Shown here: positions 34,996 through 45,705 of the stretch, in pieces
How positions within the stretch are numbered: position 1 is the stretch's first letter
Layout of the letters: the number at the start of each line of letters is the position of its first letter
Assembly (NCBI GenBank): GCA_011009095.1
Contig: VTPC01008516.1
Coordinates: 1 to 64,000, forward strand
DNA: 64,000 nt
Source of the DNA: Ignelater luminosus
Lineage: Eukaryota; Arthropoda; Insecta; Coleoptera; Elateridae
Reading direction: 5' to 3'
Notes under the pieces: generated by a model
The model's input: only the letters and a program-made list of their open reading frames with translations
Database searches by the model: none
What the model was told of the DNA's origin: nothing
Position numbers and translations under genes: made by a program

Positions 34996-36476
34996 CTGCA
35001 ATAACAGTACGATGTTAGTGACAAATACGGGACTACACGGAAAAGCTCTCAGCATTTAAACGTTACGTTGGGAAATATGGAACTTAATCATTACTTCTCA
35101 TTTCCTGCGATAAACTAAACTGTTTTAGTTAACGCATTTACTTAGTTTTGACGTCGGTTACGCTGCTAATATATTATTGTGAAGCGCTCCACGTAATCGC
35201 TCAGTTATAAATTCCATATTTCGGTGTTAACTGGCAAAAGCATTTTAATGCTTCTGCAAAGCTTTCAACGACATTTCATTAAATTTTCATTACGATATAG
35301 AACTTATCTCTAATTTAATCTGAATCTTACTTAAACAACTTTGTTGTATTAAGTAAACACTGAAATCCGCTCAACGAGCCAAATGTTTTTAATATTTCCA
35401 AAATTACTGACGAAATATTTACATTTTCTTAATTAATGGCGGTTAATAAAAACCGCACCATTATTTCGTATGTAATTTGTTTCCAAGACCCAAATTATTT
35501 ATTGAGATAATTTTCGAAACAAACGGCAGTAGAACGAAAACAGCACTTAAGACAGTAATTTATTTTAAGATTTAATTTAGAAAATATTCTAGGTCTTTCT
35601 AACTGCGGGCTATTGTCTTTTGTGGTAATAAAGACACAACTCCCATCAGCATAAATTCAAAACAAACCTAAGACAAAGCGTTTCCACTTGAACGTAAAAA
35701 CATCAAATAACCCTTGTTATATGAGCGCAAATAATTACACAAATCCTGCAAGGAAGTTTCTTTAATTAGGAAAAAGGTTTCTTTGGTTTATTTGTTGTTT
35801 TATTAATAACGAGGATCTATTGAAAGAACTTAATAACAAAAAGGGAAAAAATTTAAAGACATTTTTGTTTAGTCTTATTTTCTCCAAATTAATAAAAATC
35901 CAATTAACTGGGAAAAATAGAGGCAAAAAGGATTTGTGAAAAAGAGGTATTTTAGAATACAAAACAGTCTCATCGGACTCTTTATCTTTAAATAGTTCGC
36001 AATCATTAATTAAGGTCTACTCATCAAAGCATAATTGTATGCAATTTAATCATTAAGTATAGCTAACCTCTACTAAACGTGGTTGCAATAAAACATTTAT
36101 TAAATTGACAAATTGAGACAAACAAATCTTATTCTTATTTACTGAAGGAGGTCAGTGAAATTTCCAAGGAAGCCGTAGAATAGGGACAAGATTGTACAAT
36201 TCGAGGTTGAAAATCTACAAATATTTTAAACAAATAAATGAAAACGTCTTCAATATTACACAACTTTATTTGCAAGTGGAAAAGGACCTCACTGGTTTCT
36301 TTGTTTTTTAGAAAACAGCTACGCAGTGACCTTCCTTTTTATTAACACGCTGTATAAACTACTGAAATACGTGCAATTATAATTTAGGGCGATAAATGTC
36401 AAAAAACGAATTTGTGTTTTATTTTACTTTGTTTTATGTTTTAAGGTGCCCTAAATATAGAGATGATTTAATGTTG
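34996..36476. other. Intron 2, left end: no gene
   Basis: No feature was recognised. TTAACACGCTGTATAAAC near 36342 resembles the end of an inverted-repeat element like that at 59293-60775, but is isolated. Confidence 0.5.
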
Positions 36477-36478
36477 TA

Positions 36479-37020
36479 TACGAGGGCGGTTCAGTAAGTA
36501 CCCGTGTTTGACGACAGAAGGCGTTCCTGAGGGAAGTTGGTGTTATCATCGTGTGCTACCATCTATCAAACGACGGTATAACAAATTGCAGACTGATTGA
36601 TAGGTTAGTTTGGATTTGACAGCCATTTGAGTAAGACCTGTTTCGTGATTTTAGCTAAGATGGAAAAAGAGCAGTATCGTTCGGTAACTCGCTTTCTGTT
36701 TTTGGATGGGAAAAAATGCGAGGAGATAAAAGCAAAGTTGGATGCTGTTTATGGGGACACTTCGCCATCTATGACCACAGTTAGATATTGGTCCAACGAA
36801 TTTAAACGTGGGCGAACATCCGTTTTTGATGAGGAACGACCAGGACGCCCGGCAGAAGTGGTTATCGAGGAAATCATTCAAAAGGTCTACGACATGATTC
36901 TCGCTGATCGACGAACGAAAGTGCGTGAAGTAGCAGAGGCCGTAGGTGTGTCGACCGGAACGGCAATTAATATTTTACATGATAAGTTGGAGATGAAAAA
37001 AAGACGATCGGCGCGTTTAT
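36479..37020 (+). mobile_element. mariner element, 5' half only
   Basis: The element begins at 36479 with TACGAGGGCGGTTCAGTAAG, a classic mariner terminus, directly after TA. It has a 5' leader of about 180 bp and the transposase start. Similarity to mariner stops near 37020 in SARLC (usual SARWV), and no catalytic domain or right terminus was found. Confidence 0.85.
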
Positions 37021-37139
37021 GTTTGTATACAATCTTTAAACTTGATTTGTGTTTTTTCGTTAAATTTCTATCAGACAGTCTTTTTATTCATTATTCAAAT
37101 CCGTCTTTTTCAAGATTATATTGTTCATTCTCAATTTAG
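36660..37139 (+). pseudogene. mariner transposase, N-terminal DNA-binding part
   Basis: ATG 36660 is preferred because MEKEQYRSVTRFLFLDGKKC is the normal family start. The two helix-turn-helix modules are visible: GDTSPSMTTVRYWSNEFKRG with the linker DEERPGRPAE, and VREVAEAVGVSTGTAINILH. After about residue 118 (37020) the frame runs into unrelated sequence and ends at 37139. All three catalytic Asp regions are missing. It is distinct in sequence from the mariner at 3504-4783, so it belongs to a different subfamily. Confidence 0.88.
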
Positions 37140-37242
37140 TTTAGAATCATATATTTTCGAAAAGGTCAATGTAATGGCGATGGCGATGATGGTTGAATGG
37201 TAAATGGATATATTCTGTTCGTTTATGTATCAAAGAGTTTAT

Positions 37243-37392
37243 GGTTTGTTGCTTCTTTTCCTGTAATATATTGTGTGCCATTATTTGTTTTTGTTCTACG
37301 TCCACCCTACTATCAAATGTAGAAAAAGCAACCGTTTCTTCGTTGAGGTACCATACATGGTTTACAAATTTGTTTCTGGCAGATTTTGCCAA
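37243..37392 (-). pseudogene. Fragment of a multi-copy insect protein, inverted relative to its partner
   Basis: The minus-strand frame reads MAKSARNKFVNHVWYLNEET, then FSTFDSRVDVEQKQIMAHNI and LQEKKQQT before it degenerates. The block (KSARN.FV..VWYLNEE..AF..FD....) is one I associate with uncharacterised multi-copy insect proteins of probable transposon origin. Their C-terminal part carries NDTAER..KLI.EFN, which is found on the opposite strand at 37453-38022. A 28-bp inverted repeat (37250-37277 and 37453-37480) covers the AHNILQE codons in both orientations. Confidence 0.55.
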
Positions 37393-37452
37393 ATTAACAT
37401 CTATTTCTATTTCTCCAATTTTCTGATATCAACGATATCATATTCCTCACGG

Positions 37453-38022
37453 TTGCACATAATATATTACAGGAGGAGGAGCAAGTAGAAGAAGAAGACA
37501 TTGAGATTAAAAAGATTTTCCTTAAATGTGACGATCTGGAACATTTTCTAAAAAAAGATTTACCAGCTGCACTGGTTTCTTTGAAATCAAAACGATATTT
37601 CGAGAGATTTAAAATCAACACCCAGTTTCTTAAAAAAGATCCAGCTTTGTGGCCTTAGGACAGCGAATATATGGAAGCAATTAAGATTATCAGCGAAATA
37701 AAATGTGTCAATGACACAGCGGAAAGAACAGTGAAGCTCATAGAAGAATTTAATCAGAAGTTTACAAGAAATGAGGCAGAAAAGCAATTTTTATTGCAGG
37801 TACGGCATTTGCTATTATTGTACATTTCAGTTCACATGTAGTTAGTCTGATACACTTCTTTTTCTTTTTTTAGGTCGTACAGCAGTATCGGAGAAAATAT
37901 CCGACGACCACAAAACGAGAATTGCAAGAATCGTTTAATGTCTTGTCGAATTATGTAAATAAAGTCTACCTATTAAAAAAGTCAATTTCTGTGCTTTTAG
38001 ACCTTATATTTTCGTCCACCTG
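37453..38022 (+). pseudogene. C-terminal part of the same multi-copy insect protein, with a small intron
   Basis: The plus-strand frame starts at AHNILQEEEQVEEEDIEIKK (37453). It passes one in-frame TAG (37656-37658) after DPALWP and continues with CVNDTAERTVKLIEEFNQKF and AEKQFLLQ to 37799. A 74-bp intron with canonical borders (CAG|GTACGG ... TTTTTTTAG|GTCGTA) spans 37800-37873. The second part reads VVQQYRRKYPTTTKRELQE and runs to a TGA at 38020-38022, with AATAAA near 37958. The NDTAER...KLI.EFN...QFLLQVV..RRK.P pattern is familiar from uncharacterised multi-copy insect proteins. The function is not known to me. The N-terminal neighbour block lies inverted at 37243-37392, so the locus is rearranged. 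Confidence 0.6.
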
Positions 38023-38519
38023 ATTTAAATTTTAGCGGAAAAAACAAGATTTTCTCGTTGCCTTCCGTGTCAAAATTATAATTAATGTGTATACTAAAAG
38101 TGTCAGTAGCATCTGCTGTCCATTACTCACTGTAAAAATGTGACCTTAACGATGAGTCGGTGACTTAGCCCCAATATCTCTATCTACTCGGTAGTTCGAA
38201 ACTATAGTAACTTTGGTCCTACTCAACTGATTTTAATAAACTTTACGCCAAACTGTTTCTAATTAATTGTACTATCCATAACAAAATATCCTGGTCGCTT
38301 TTGAGCCCCCATTTGGTGCCTAAGAAAAAGCGTTCGAAAAAACATGAAAATTACTAATTTTTTCAAACTTCAAGCTCGATGCGGCACGTGTTAACCTTGT
38401 CCCATTGGGCCAAAATTTGGTACATTTCAATATTTCACCTAAAAGCATAACATTGCAAAAAATTATTTAGATCGGCAACATATGGGTTTTTTGAACCACC
38501 CTAATGTACATACATAGAG
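38023..38519. other. Spacer between two relics
   Basis: No gene was recognised. GTCCATTACTCACTG and the following text show no family features. Confidence 0.45.
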
Positions 38520-39400
38520 TTGGTAATTTCCGTGGAACAGGAACTGTTGATAAAAGAAAATCGTCTAGACGCACAACTGTTTTAACTAAAGATATTGTAA
38601 AGGATGTACGAACTTGCATTAGAACAAAGTCCATAGAAGCATCTCAGGCAATTATTGCAACTTTTAAATAATTCCATTTATCAGACAAAAAATTCAATGT
38701 GACATGGCTATGGAACATGACAGAAAGCATTTAAAAAAGTGTTGTTTATATGCATACTAGATTTCAGTAATGCAGGAATTGTTTCCAATAGATCATGAGA
38801 AACGAGTGCAAGATTGCCATTGATTTAATAACTATTTAAGGGATGATGAAGTGTTAGATTTGTCTTTCTCCAGTGACGAAGCATGGTTTTATCTCAGTGG
38901 CTACGGTAACTCGCAGAATTATAGAATATGGTCAGAAGAAGCTCCTGATAAACTTTTACAAACTCCACTACATTCTGTAAAAATTTGTGTTTATGTAGCA
39001 ATGCCAAGAAGAGGGCTAATAGACCCTGTGCTTTTTCAAAATACTGTTACAACTAATCGTTATAAAGAACTTTTGCAGACGGTTATAAATCAACTGCATG
39101 ATGAGGAAATACAGCAGGGATATTATCAACATGATAATGACACTGCTCATACCGCTGCGCAAACTTTATGGAGATAGGATCGTAAGCAAATGACGATGGT
39201 TTTCGAGGTCACCTGATCTTACTCCCCTAGATTATGTTCTATTTGGGCACCTAAAAAGTACAATATATCGTACTCGTTGGCATAGAGTAGAAGACTTACA
39301 ATACAAAATACCATCTAAAATGCTTTTGACAATATGAAGAGGAGAATTCAGGCTTGCATACATAATAATGACGCTCATGTGGAGTATACAATATAAAATT
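38520..39400 (+). pseudogene. Tc1/mariner-superfamily transposase relic
   Basis: Decayed pieces appear in order on the plus strand. A DNA-binding region reads VGNFRGTGTVDKRKSSRRT near 38520. The first catalytic region is SDEAWFYLSGYGNSQNYRIW in the frame 38851-39177. The second is YYQHDNDTAHTAAQTL near 39125 (usual QQDGATAHT). After a frameshift the third is RSPDLTPLDYVLFGHLK from 39206. Several stops and frameshifts interrupt it. The sequence differs from the transposase at 26922-27390, although both keep the W...SPDL.PLD signature. No termini were identified. The MITE at 39447 begins just downstream but points away and is an independent insertion. Confidence 0.82.
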
Positions 39401-39446
39401 CTTAATTTAGATGATTGATTTTATATGATAATATTTTTGAAATTTA

Positions 39447-39794
39447 TACAGTGTGTCCGAAAAGTATGGAATATCCTATATATCTCAGTAAATATGCATT
39501 TTATGGAAAAATGTTTCCTATAAAAGTTGTTTAGTATTTAGTTTTACATTACAGGGCAATCATTCAAAAGAGAAAAACATTCTCTATCAAATGAGTACAA
39601 TAAAGGGATACCTTCCCATTAAAAAAAGTTAAAGCATTATTCGTTCCGCTTTTGTTTTTTTTTTAAAATAGTTATTTGGTATTGCTCTGTAATGTAAAAC
39701 TAAACACTAAACAACTTTTATAGGAAGCATTTTTCTATAAAATGCATATTTACTGAGATATATAGGATATTCCATACTTTTTGGACACACTGTA
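39447..39794. mobile_element. 348-bp MITE with about 115-bp terminal inverted repeats
   Basis: The left end TACAGTGTGTCCGAAAAGTA and the right end, read inwards, TACAGTGTGTCCAAAAAGTA are nearly identical for about 115 bp (39447-39563 against 39680-39794), with TA at each border. There is no coding capacity. One side, including the inner loop (TTGTACTCATTTGATAGAGA), matches the terminus of the truncated autonomous-type element at 26519-26755. The MITE is therefore an internal-deletion or foldback derivative of that family. Confidence 0.92.
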
Positions 39795-40616
39795 TACTTG
39801 TAAATGATTCGCAAAAAATGTTTTATTGAATTAAATATATTTTATAAAACAACTTTTAATTTGGCATCATTGAAAGTATGTAAGTTCTTCTGTAATTATT
39901 GAATGATTTAGAAAGTTTAAATTATTTTTATCTACCTACTTAATTAAGTTCGCATTGCTGAAACTTTAGCAGAAGTGTTTATCGGGTGGCATAGATCTCA
40001 TTACAAAAAAAAAATTTCTTACTGACAAACTTAACTCCCAGCAAGTAAATGACAGTAAACAAATGCAAATATAGAAAACATCAGCTGTGGAAAGCAGTTA
40101 TATTTTTTTGTTCCTTAAGTTACATTATTTTAATAAAATGGAAAGGTTGAGTCAAATATTTTTATACAAGTTTCGTTCGTTAAAATTTTAATTTTTTACG
40201 GCAAAACTGTCACTGCACCAACCGTCAACGAACCCAAAAAGGGATTTTTATAGACAGGCATTCTCGTTACTAAAAAGGATTCTTTAATGACTCATAGTTT
40301 TAATATTGATATGTTCGTTGCATGCTAAATATTGAATTATGACACGAAATTTCCATTTCACGTATACTAAAGGGGTTTCTAAATTGAGAATCGGTTGTTT
40401 TAGTGCCCGTTGATTTCTCCGCCAATGAGATTTTAGTGTGTCGTTGAAAAGGCAAGATTATTAGTTTTGATAGAATTTTAATAAGTCAATCGCCAATATG
40501 TAATGTTGAGCTCGGTGAGGCTTGGGTTCCAGGTATTCTGGGTTTATTATCTCTAGTATGGTACAATTATTCATTCAATCTCAAAAAAGTTAAATGTTGT
40601 AATGTTCTTTAGGTGC
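39795..40616. other. Spacer between MITE and Tc1 element
   Basis: AT-rich non-coding DNA; no feature was recognised. Confidence 0.5.
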
Positions 40617-40658
40617 TCACAGTTGTAAATAAACTGACTGGCAAAAAAACCGGCCACT

Positions 40659-42055
40659 CTGAAATATTTTGTCAAACCACTTTAAAAATTATTTATTTAA
40701 CCAGTGATTATTATGTGATTAAAGAGCCATTCACTGTTGACACAGGATGTACAAATTGGCTAAAACAAGAGACAAATTAAATTTAATTTAGGAAAGTAAC
40801 AAAAACAGACTATATACGATATTTTCTTAATTAATAACAATAAAGGTGACTGTTGATGTAGACATTGTTTCTTATCATTTGTTTAAAGTTTGACAGTTAA
40901 CAAACGTTTCCACGCAAAAACATTGCCGTTAACTGTTACGGACATTTCTCAAATTGTCGCTCTGATTGAGAATGGTCGTAGTCGGCGCTATGTGTCGCGT
41001 TCTTTGAGAATACCTCATGCTACCGTTCAGAATGCCCGAAATCAGTATCTGGAGACTGGCAGATTCGCAAGGCAAGTAGGATCCGGAAAAAAAAGAGCGA
41101 CCACTGCGGCTGATGACCGTGTCGTTGTACTCAACACGCTACGGGATTGCAGCTCAACCGTCGTTCAACTTCAACATCGCCTGCTAACTGTACGAGGGGT
41201 TAAAATAAGTAAAAGGACAATTAAGCGGAGGCTTGTAGAAAGTGGTCTAACTTCGCGGAGACCTGCCACAGGACTACAATTGCTACCTAGGCATCAAAGG
41301 GCACGTCTTTAGTTTGCACGATTGCATCCAAATTGGAATCTGTGGCAATGGAGTGAAGTTCTCTTTACTGACGAGTCACGTTTTTGTCTACGATCACCTG
41401 ATGGTCGGGGATGGGTGTGAAGAAGATGAGGCAAACGATATGCGGACTGCACGATCTTGGAACGGATATCTTTTATGGGAGGTTCTGTTATGGTATGGGC
41501 AGGTATCTCCTCGGAAGCACATACCGATTTCAAATTTGTAAAAAATTGTGCTTTGGACGCCCACAGATATGTGGAAGAGATTCTTCAAAAAACTGTCGTT
41601 CCACTTTCCCATTTTATTGGAGATGGCTTCGTTTTAATGGATAACAACGTCAGACCGCGTGACTCGTGACTAAATACTTGGATGAAGTCGGCATTTGAAA
41701 ACTTGATTGGCCAGCTTGCAACCCGAATCTTAAGCCTATTGAGCATCTTTGGGGTCAACTCCAGAAGCGTTTTCATCGCCGTCCAGCAGTGCCAGAGACT
41801 CCAGGAGGACATACACATTACTAATAATTACCAGTAGGTCCATTATAAACAGCCATCTTTATTGTTTTTAATTAAGAAAATATCGTATTTAAACTATTTT
41901 TGTTACTTTCTTAAATTAAATTTAATTCTGTATTAATTTGTCTCTTTTCTTAGCTAATTTGTACATCCTGTGTCAACAGTGAATGGTTCTTTAATCAAAT
42001 AACAGTCACTGATTAAATTAATAATTTTTAAAGTGGTTTTGCAAAATATTTCAGG
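40659..42055 (+). mobile_element. Tc1-type transposon with long (about 200 bp) inverted repeats
   Basis: The left repeat 40659-40856 matches the reverse complement of 41841-42055, for example CACTGTTGACACAGGATGTA (40734) and AGAGACAAATTAA, with scattered differences and a small gap. A Tc1 transposase relic lies between them. The true outer ends are uncertain: the left side may begin nearer 40617 (ACAGTTGTAAATAAACTGAC), but the right flank does not match it, so the right terminus is probably lost. Long inverted repeats of this size resemble Tc1-like elements of the IR/DR type. Confidence 0.85.
40890..41815 (+). pseudogene. Tc1 transposase relic (DD34E type)
   Basis: An open frame of 140 codons (40890-41309) carries the paired-type DNA-binding region, with VTDISQIVALIENGRSRRYV and HATVQNARNQYLETG, then the second module ending GLTSRRPATGL. 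A TAG at 41310-41312 interrupts what would read RARL-FARLHPNWNLWQW. In the same frame follow FTDESRFCLRSPDGRGW (first Asp), two TGA codons near 41418-41430, GGSVMVWAGISSEAH, and FVLMDNNVRPR (second Asp) near 41640. After a frameshift come DWPACNPNLKPIEHLWGQL (catalytic Glu in PIEH intact, with CNPN where CSPD is usual) and KRFHRRPAVP. It has at least four nonsense changes and one frameshift. The start codon is not a clear ATG and may be mutated. Confidence 0.9.
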
Positions 42056-42524
42056 GCGTTGTTTGTAGAAAACAATCTCTATGTAGCCAAAATGAAAACG
42101 TTGAAGTCGGTGAACTGTTTTAATGAACTGATAAGAATTTCTCGAATCTGGTTCCTGAGTTTGAAAAATCAATTCGAGTTTATACAATTTTTGCAAAATA
42201 TCTGCAGCCTTCCTCCGAATGAGGGTCCTGATTTTAGAGAACATTATCATATTAGCTTGTATTAACTATGTTTACTATTAAATCATCTATTGAATTTTAG
42301 AACCATTTAATTTATAAACTTTGTTAATTGAGAGGTAAAGCAAAGTATTTATAATGTTTAATAAGTAAATGTATTATTTTAGTTTAACTTGATATTGTTC
42401 TTGATAAAAGTTTACTTTGTTCATTGCAGGATTAACAAAAGACATTCTCAGAGTGATACAAGTAGGTTCTATTTACTCTGAACTTTGTAAACGACGTGGC
42501 ACACGCTTTCAAGTCTAATACATA
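42056..42524. other. Spacer
   Basis: No gene was recognised. Minus- and plus-strand open frames overlapping the Tc1 right repeat are non-coding shadows. Confidence 0.5.
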
Positions 42525-45500
42525 CGTAATACCAAATTGGAAATAATGAGTTTTAAATTGAGACTAATTAACTTCAAATTGAGTTGAGATTTGTCTCAAT
42601 TTAAAATTGAATTATTTTAGTATCGTCTATAGATCCGTCTTTTAATGGGTTCTTGTTTTGTATTAAATTTTATAAAGAAAAAACTCTTTAGTTTACTCCA
42701 CAATTGATATGAAGTCACTATTCATGCCGATTGCAGTATGAACAGGGTTTTGTTTATTTTTTAGTGAGTATTTTGATTTGCATCTTTTGACTTATCTTTA
42801 ACTTCAACTGAATTATCAAGTTTAGTTTTTGTTTTTGAAACTTAACAGTAATTGAACTTTCTAATAATGACATTTCTAACTTATATCCTAATAATCTTAT
42901 CAGTTAGTGTTGGTTGTTATTACAGTTGTAGTATTTTAGAAGGTATTTCATTATTTTAATTGTATTGTAACGTCTTTAATTCTGTGGCTGATTTTGTATG
43001 TTGGAGAGTAGTTACGGTAGATCATTTATTGCATAATTTAGCATTTGTGTCTTTGTTTTTAATGCATTTGTGGATATTGTACCATAAATAATTTCTTTCA
43101 GTTGTCTGCTTGGTGTAGCATATCTGTATTCTTATTGTTGTCGAATTCATAATTGTGTTGTAAAAGATTTAATTTGCTTATGCTGTTTTGGTTATTGTCT
43201 TTTTATACATTTTATGTGTTCTAATATTTTAGTTTGAATCTTTCGACTTATCATCTCTATATTATATGAACTACTGAATGAATTTGTAAACTCCTGAGAA
43301 ATTATGTCGGTTGTTTTGGTACTATTTTAAACACTAAGTATACTGTTGTTGTCGGAAGACGCTAGTTGTATGTTGTAACGGTTTGTTACTTGTCAGAATA
43401 TAATTATTTAAATTTCTTAAAATCCCGCCAAGATTTAATTATTCTAAGTTGGTACGAAAATGTCACAAAATAATGTGGATGCATACTCTAGACTTATTTA
43501 AGCTAATTGCCATTATTGTTAAGTTCAAAATTTGGTTTGTTTATTGATTAAATTGAATTAGAAATTTTACATTTTTTAACTTTTCTTATTTAAAATTATC
43601 TTTTGTGCAAAATTTCCCGGAGATTTCCCGAATGAATTAAATCGATTTTTTATTTTCTTGAATAATTGTTGTTTTCCAGTATAAAAACTTCATTTGCGTC
43701 TGATAATTCTCTAAAATTTATAATTTAATTTAAAAAATATAAAATAGTGATCGTAAATCATCGATTTTCTCGTTAATTTAATTTTATAAATTCAGTTCTT
43801 CTTGGATTTTGAAATTTGGCGGATGAATGTGGCATTTGATAGAGGTGTGATCCTTCCGCCCTGGTAAAGGGAACACTGACCATTGTGTGTTGAGCCCTTA
43901 AAACAACAGTTCGTTGTTTTGTAGATATTTTGATTGGGATATTAATTTTTAGTGTAAAATAGTGTTACTAATCTTCGTCGAACGGTGCCACTCTTTATTT
44001 TAGTTATTGGATTTTGGCTTGGTTGTTTCCATGTTTGTGGAAAATCAAGTTTATTGAACTGTTTTGAATGGATCCGTTAAGTGTGATTCCTGAGAAACGT
44101 CGTGTAAAAGAATAATTCTTGAGTATATCAAGTAAAAATTATGATATTCTCTATGAAAGAAACCCTAGAAGATTGCAATTTCGTTAAATTGGGTTGCAGA
44201 ATTTGAAGAGGTAATATCGTTTATAACCTCTCAAAAGTGTGGTATATAATGGTAATGGACTAATAAACAAAATATTACAATCATTATTGAACGTAGATCC
44301 TCATGGGAATGTGACAAAGCCAGGAAATATCTGTGAGTTTAAACCTGTTTTGTTTTTAACTTTTACTTCTAAAATTTGTTCATAAAAAAAGTAAAACTTT
44401 TATTGCTACACTGCCATATGCTAAAATTTATATACTTTTTTGATGAATTAGTGGCTATTGTTAGTATCCACATGTTTTAACAATTAAATATATTCAATAT
44501 TATGGATATCCATTTGTTTATTGATGGATGTTTGCTCTCATTGATATCCACTTGCTCAGTAATATAATTAAACTAGGGTGACGTCACCTCCACTTGTACG
44601 TGAGGATTATTTAAAATTAAAAGGTTTTTTACTTGTGTTTTCGAGTGGCCGTTTCTTTTTGTTCTTTTTTTGTGTTATTTGTTTGTTTGCAATAAATACA
44701 TTGACTGAATAAAACTGTATATACTTTTTTGTCTTGTGTATTACTGATAAACACCACATCTGCTTTGGAATTTTGAGTTTTTCTTCCAATTTAATCAAAA
44801 GAGCTCTGGCGCCCAACATATGTCAATAAGTACCTATTCTTAGTTAATTTGCTTGGTTTAAAATAAAAATTAAATAACAGACCTGAAATTTATCACACTG
44901 TTGGTAGATTCTAATCTAATTTAAAGCTGTCTGACACCCACAATCCAATTTGAGATGATTCGCTAGTCGGATTGAATTCAAATAAACATTTAAGTTACTT
45001 GGTAAGTAAACTTTTAATTCGAAGTAAACCTTTAAAAGATGTTACAATGTTAAGTAATTTTTTCGATGTTATTGCTTAGTGTGTTGTCAATTTTGTAAAA
45101 TGATGATTTGTCCATTGGTTTGGTAGTTTGTTGCAGTTGCTTCTTCCATTCTAATTTCTTATATAGGTTGCTGACAATGTCTTCTAGGTATTTATATTGA
45201 TTTCTGCTAGGTGATATATCATTTTTAGTTCGTCTTTATACAATTTTTCTTTGAGTGGTATAGTGACAAGTCTGTTAATAAAACGGTGTATTGCTAAAGA
45301 AAGGAATTATATTATCTGAGTGTGTCGACTTTCTATAAATCTCAGTTTCTAATTTGTTTTTAATTTTGTGTTTCACTATGCCCAGGAAAAAACTTTTCTG
45401 ATTCTTTGATTTTTCTAAGGTAAAGGTTGGGTTTAGGTGTCATGTGTTAATAAGTTCACTGTGCGTTTTTTGAAATATACATAAAACATTTTCTACATAC

Positions 45501-45705
45501 CTCAACTATACAATAGTATTGTGTCTGTTGTGATTATTTTGGGATAGTAATTACGGGGTAGATTCAAACGAGTTTTTTTAATTTAATATTGATTCATTCC
45601 AATTAAAAGCTGATTGGTATCAACTTAAAATTGATTAGTCTCAGTTTGAAATTAATGTTCCCAGTTTGAGATTGATTAGTCCCAATCGAAAATCAAAAAG
45701 GTATA
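42525..45705. mobile_element. Candidate 3.2-kb element with subterminal inverted repeats
   Basis: Near the left edge (42540-42610) are repeats of the type AAATTGAGACTAATTAACTT. Near the right edge (45590-45700) the reverse complement reads CGATTGGGACTAATCAATCT, followed by two more units of about 21 bp. Just outside them, AATACC on the left and TATACC on the right (inverted) may be the termini. Such arrays are common near the ends of cut-and-paste transposons. Between them, only short protein-like pieces occur (MDPLSVIPEKRRVKE at 44069, and LINKILQSLLNVDPHGN near 44258). I cannot assign them. No target duplication was verified. Confidence 0.4.

Noticed and set aside
41954..42250. 98-codon minus-strand frame
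   Set aside because: It overlaps the right inverted repeat of the Tc1 element and continues into unrelated DNA, so it is non-coding.
44258..44345. LINKILQSLL... resembling the start of a phospholipase-like capsid domain
   Set aside because: The match is a few residues only, with no catalytic His-Asp or Gly-rich calcium loop following; not supportable.
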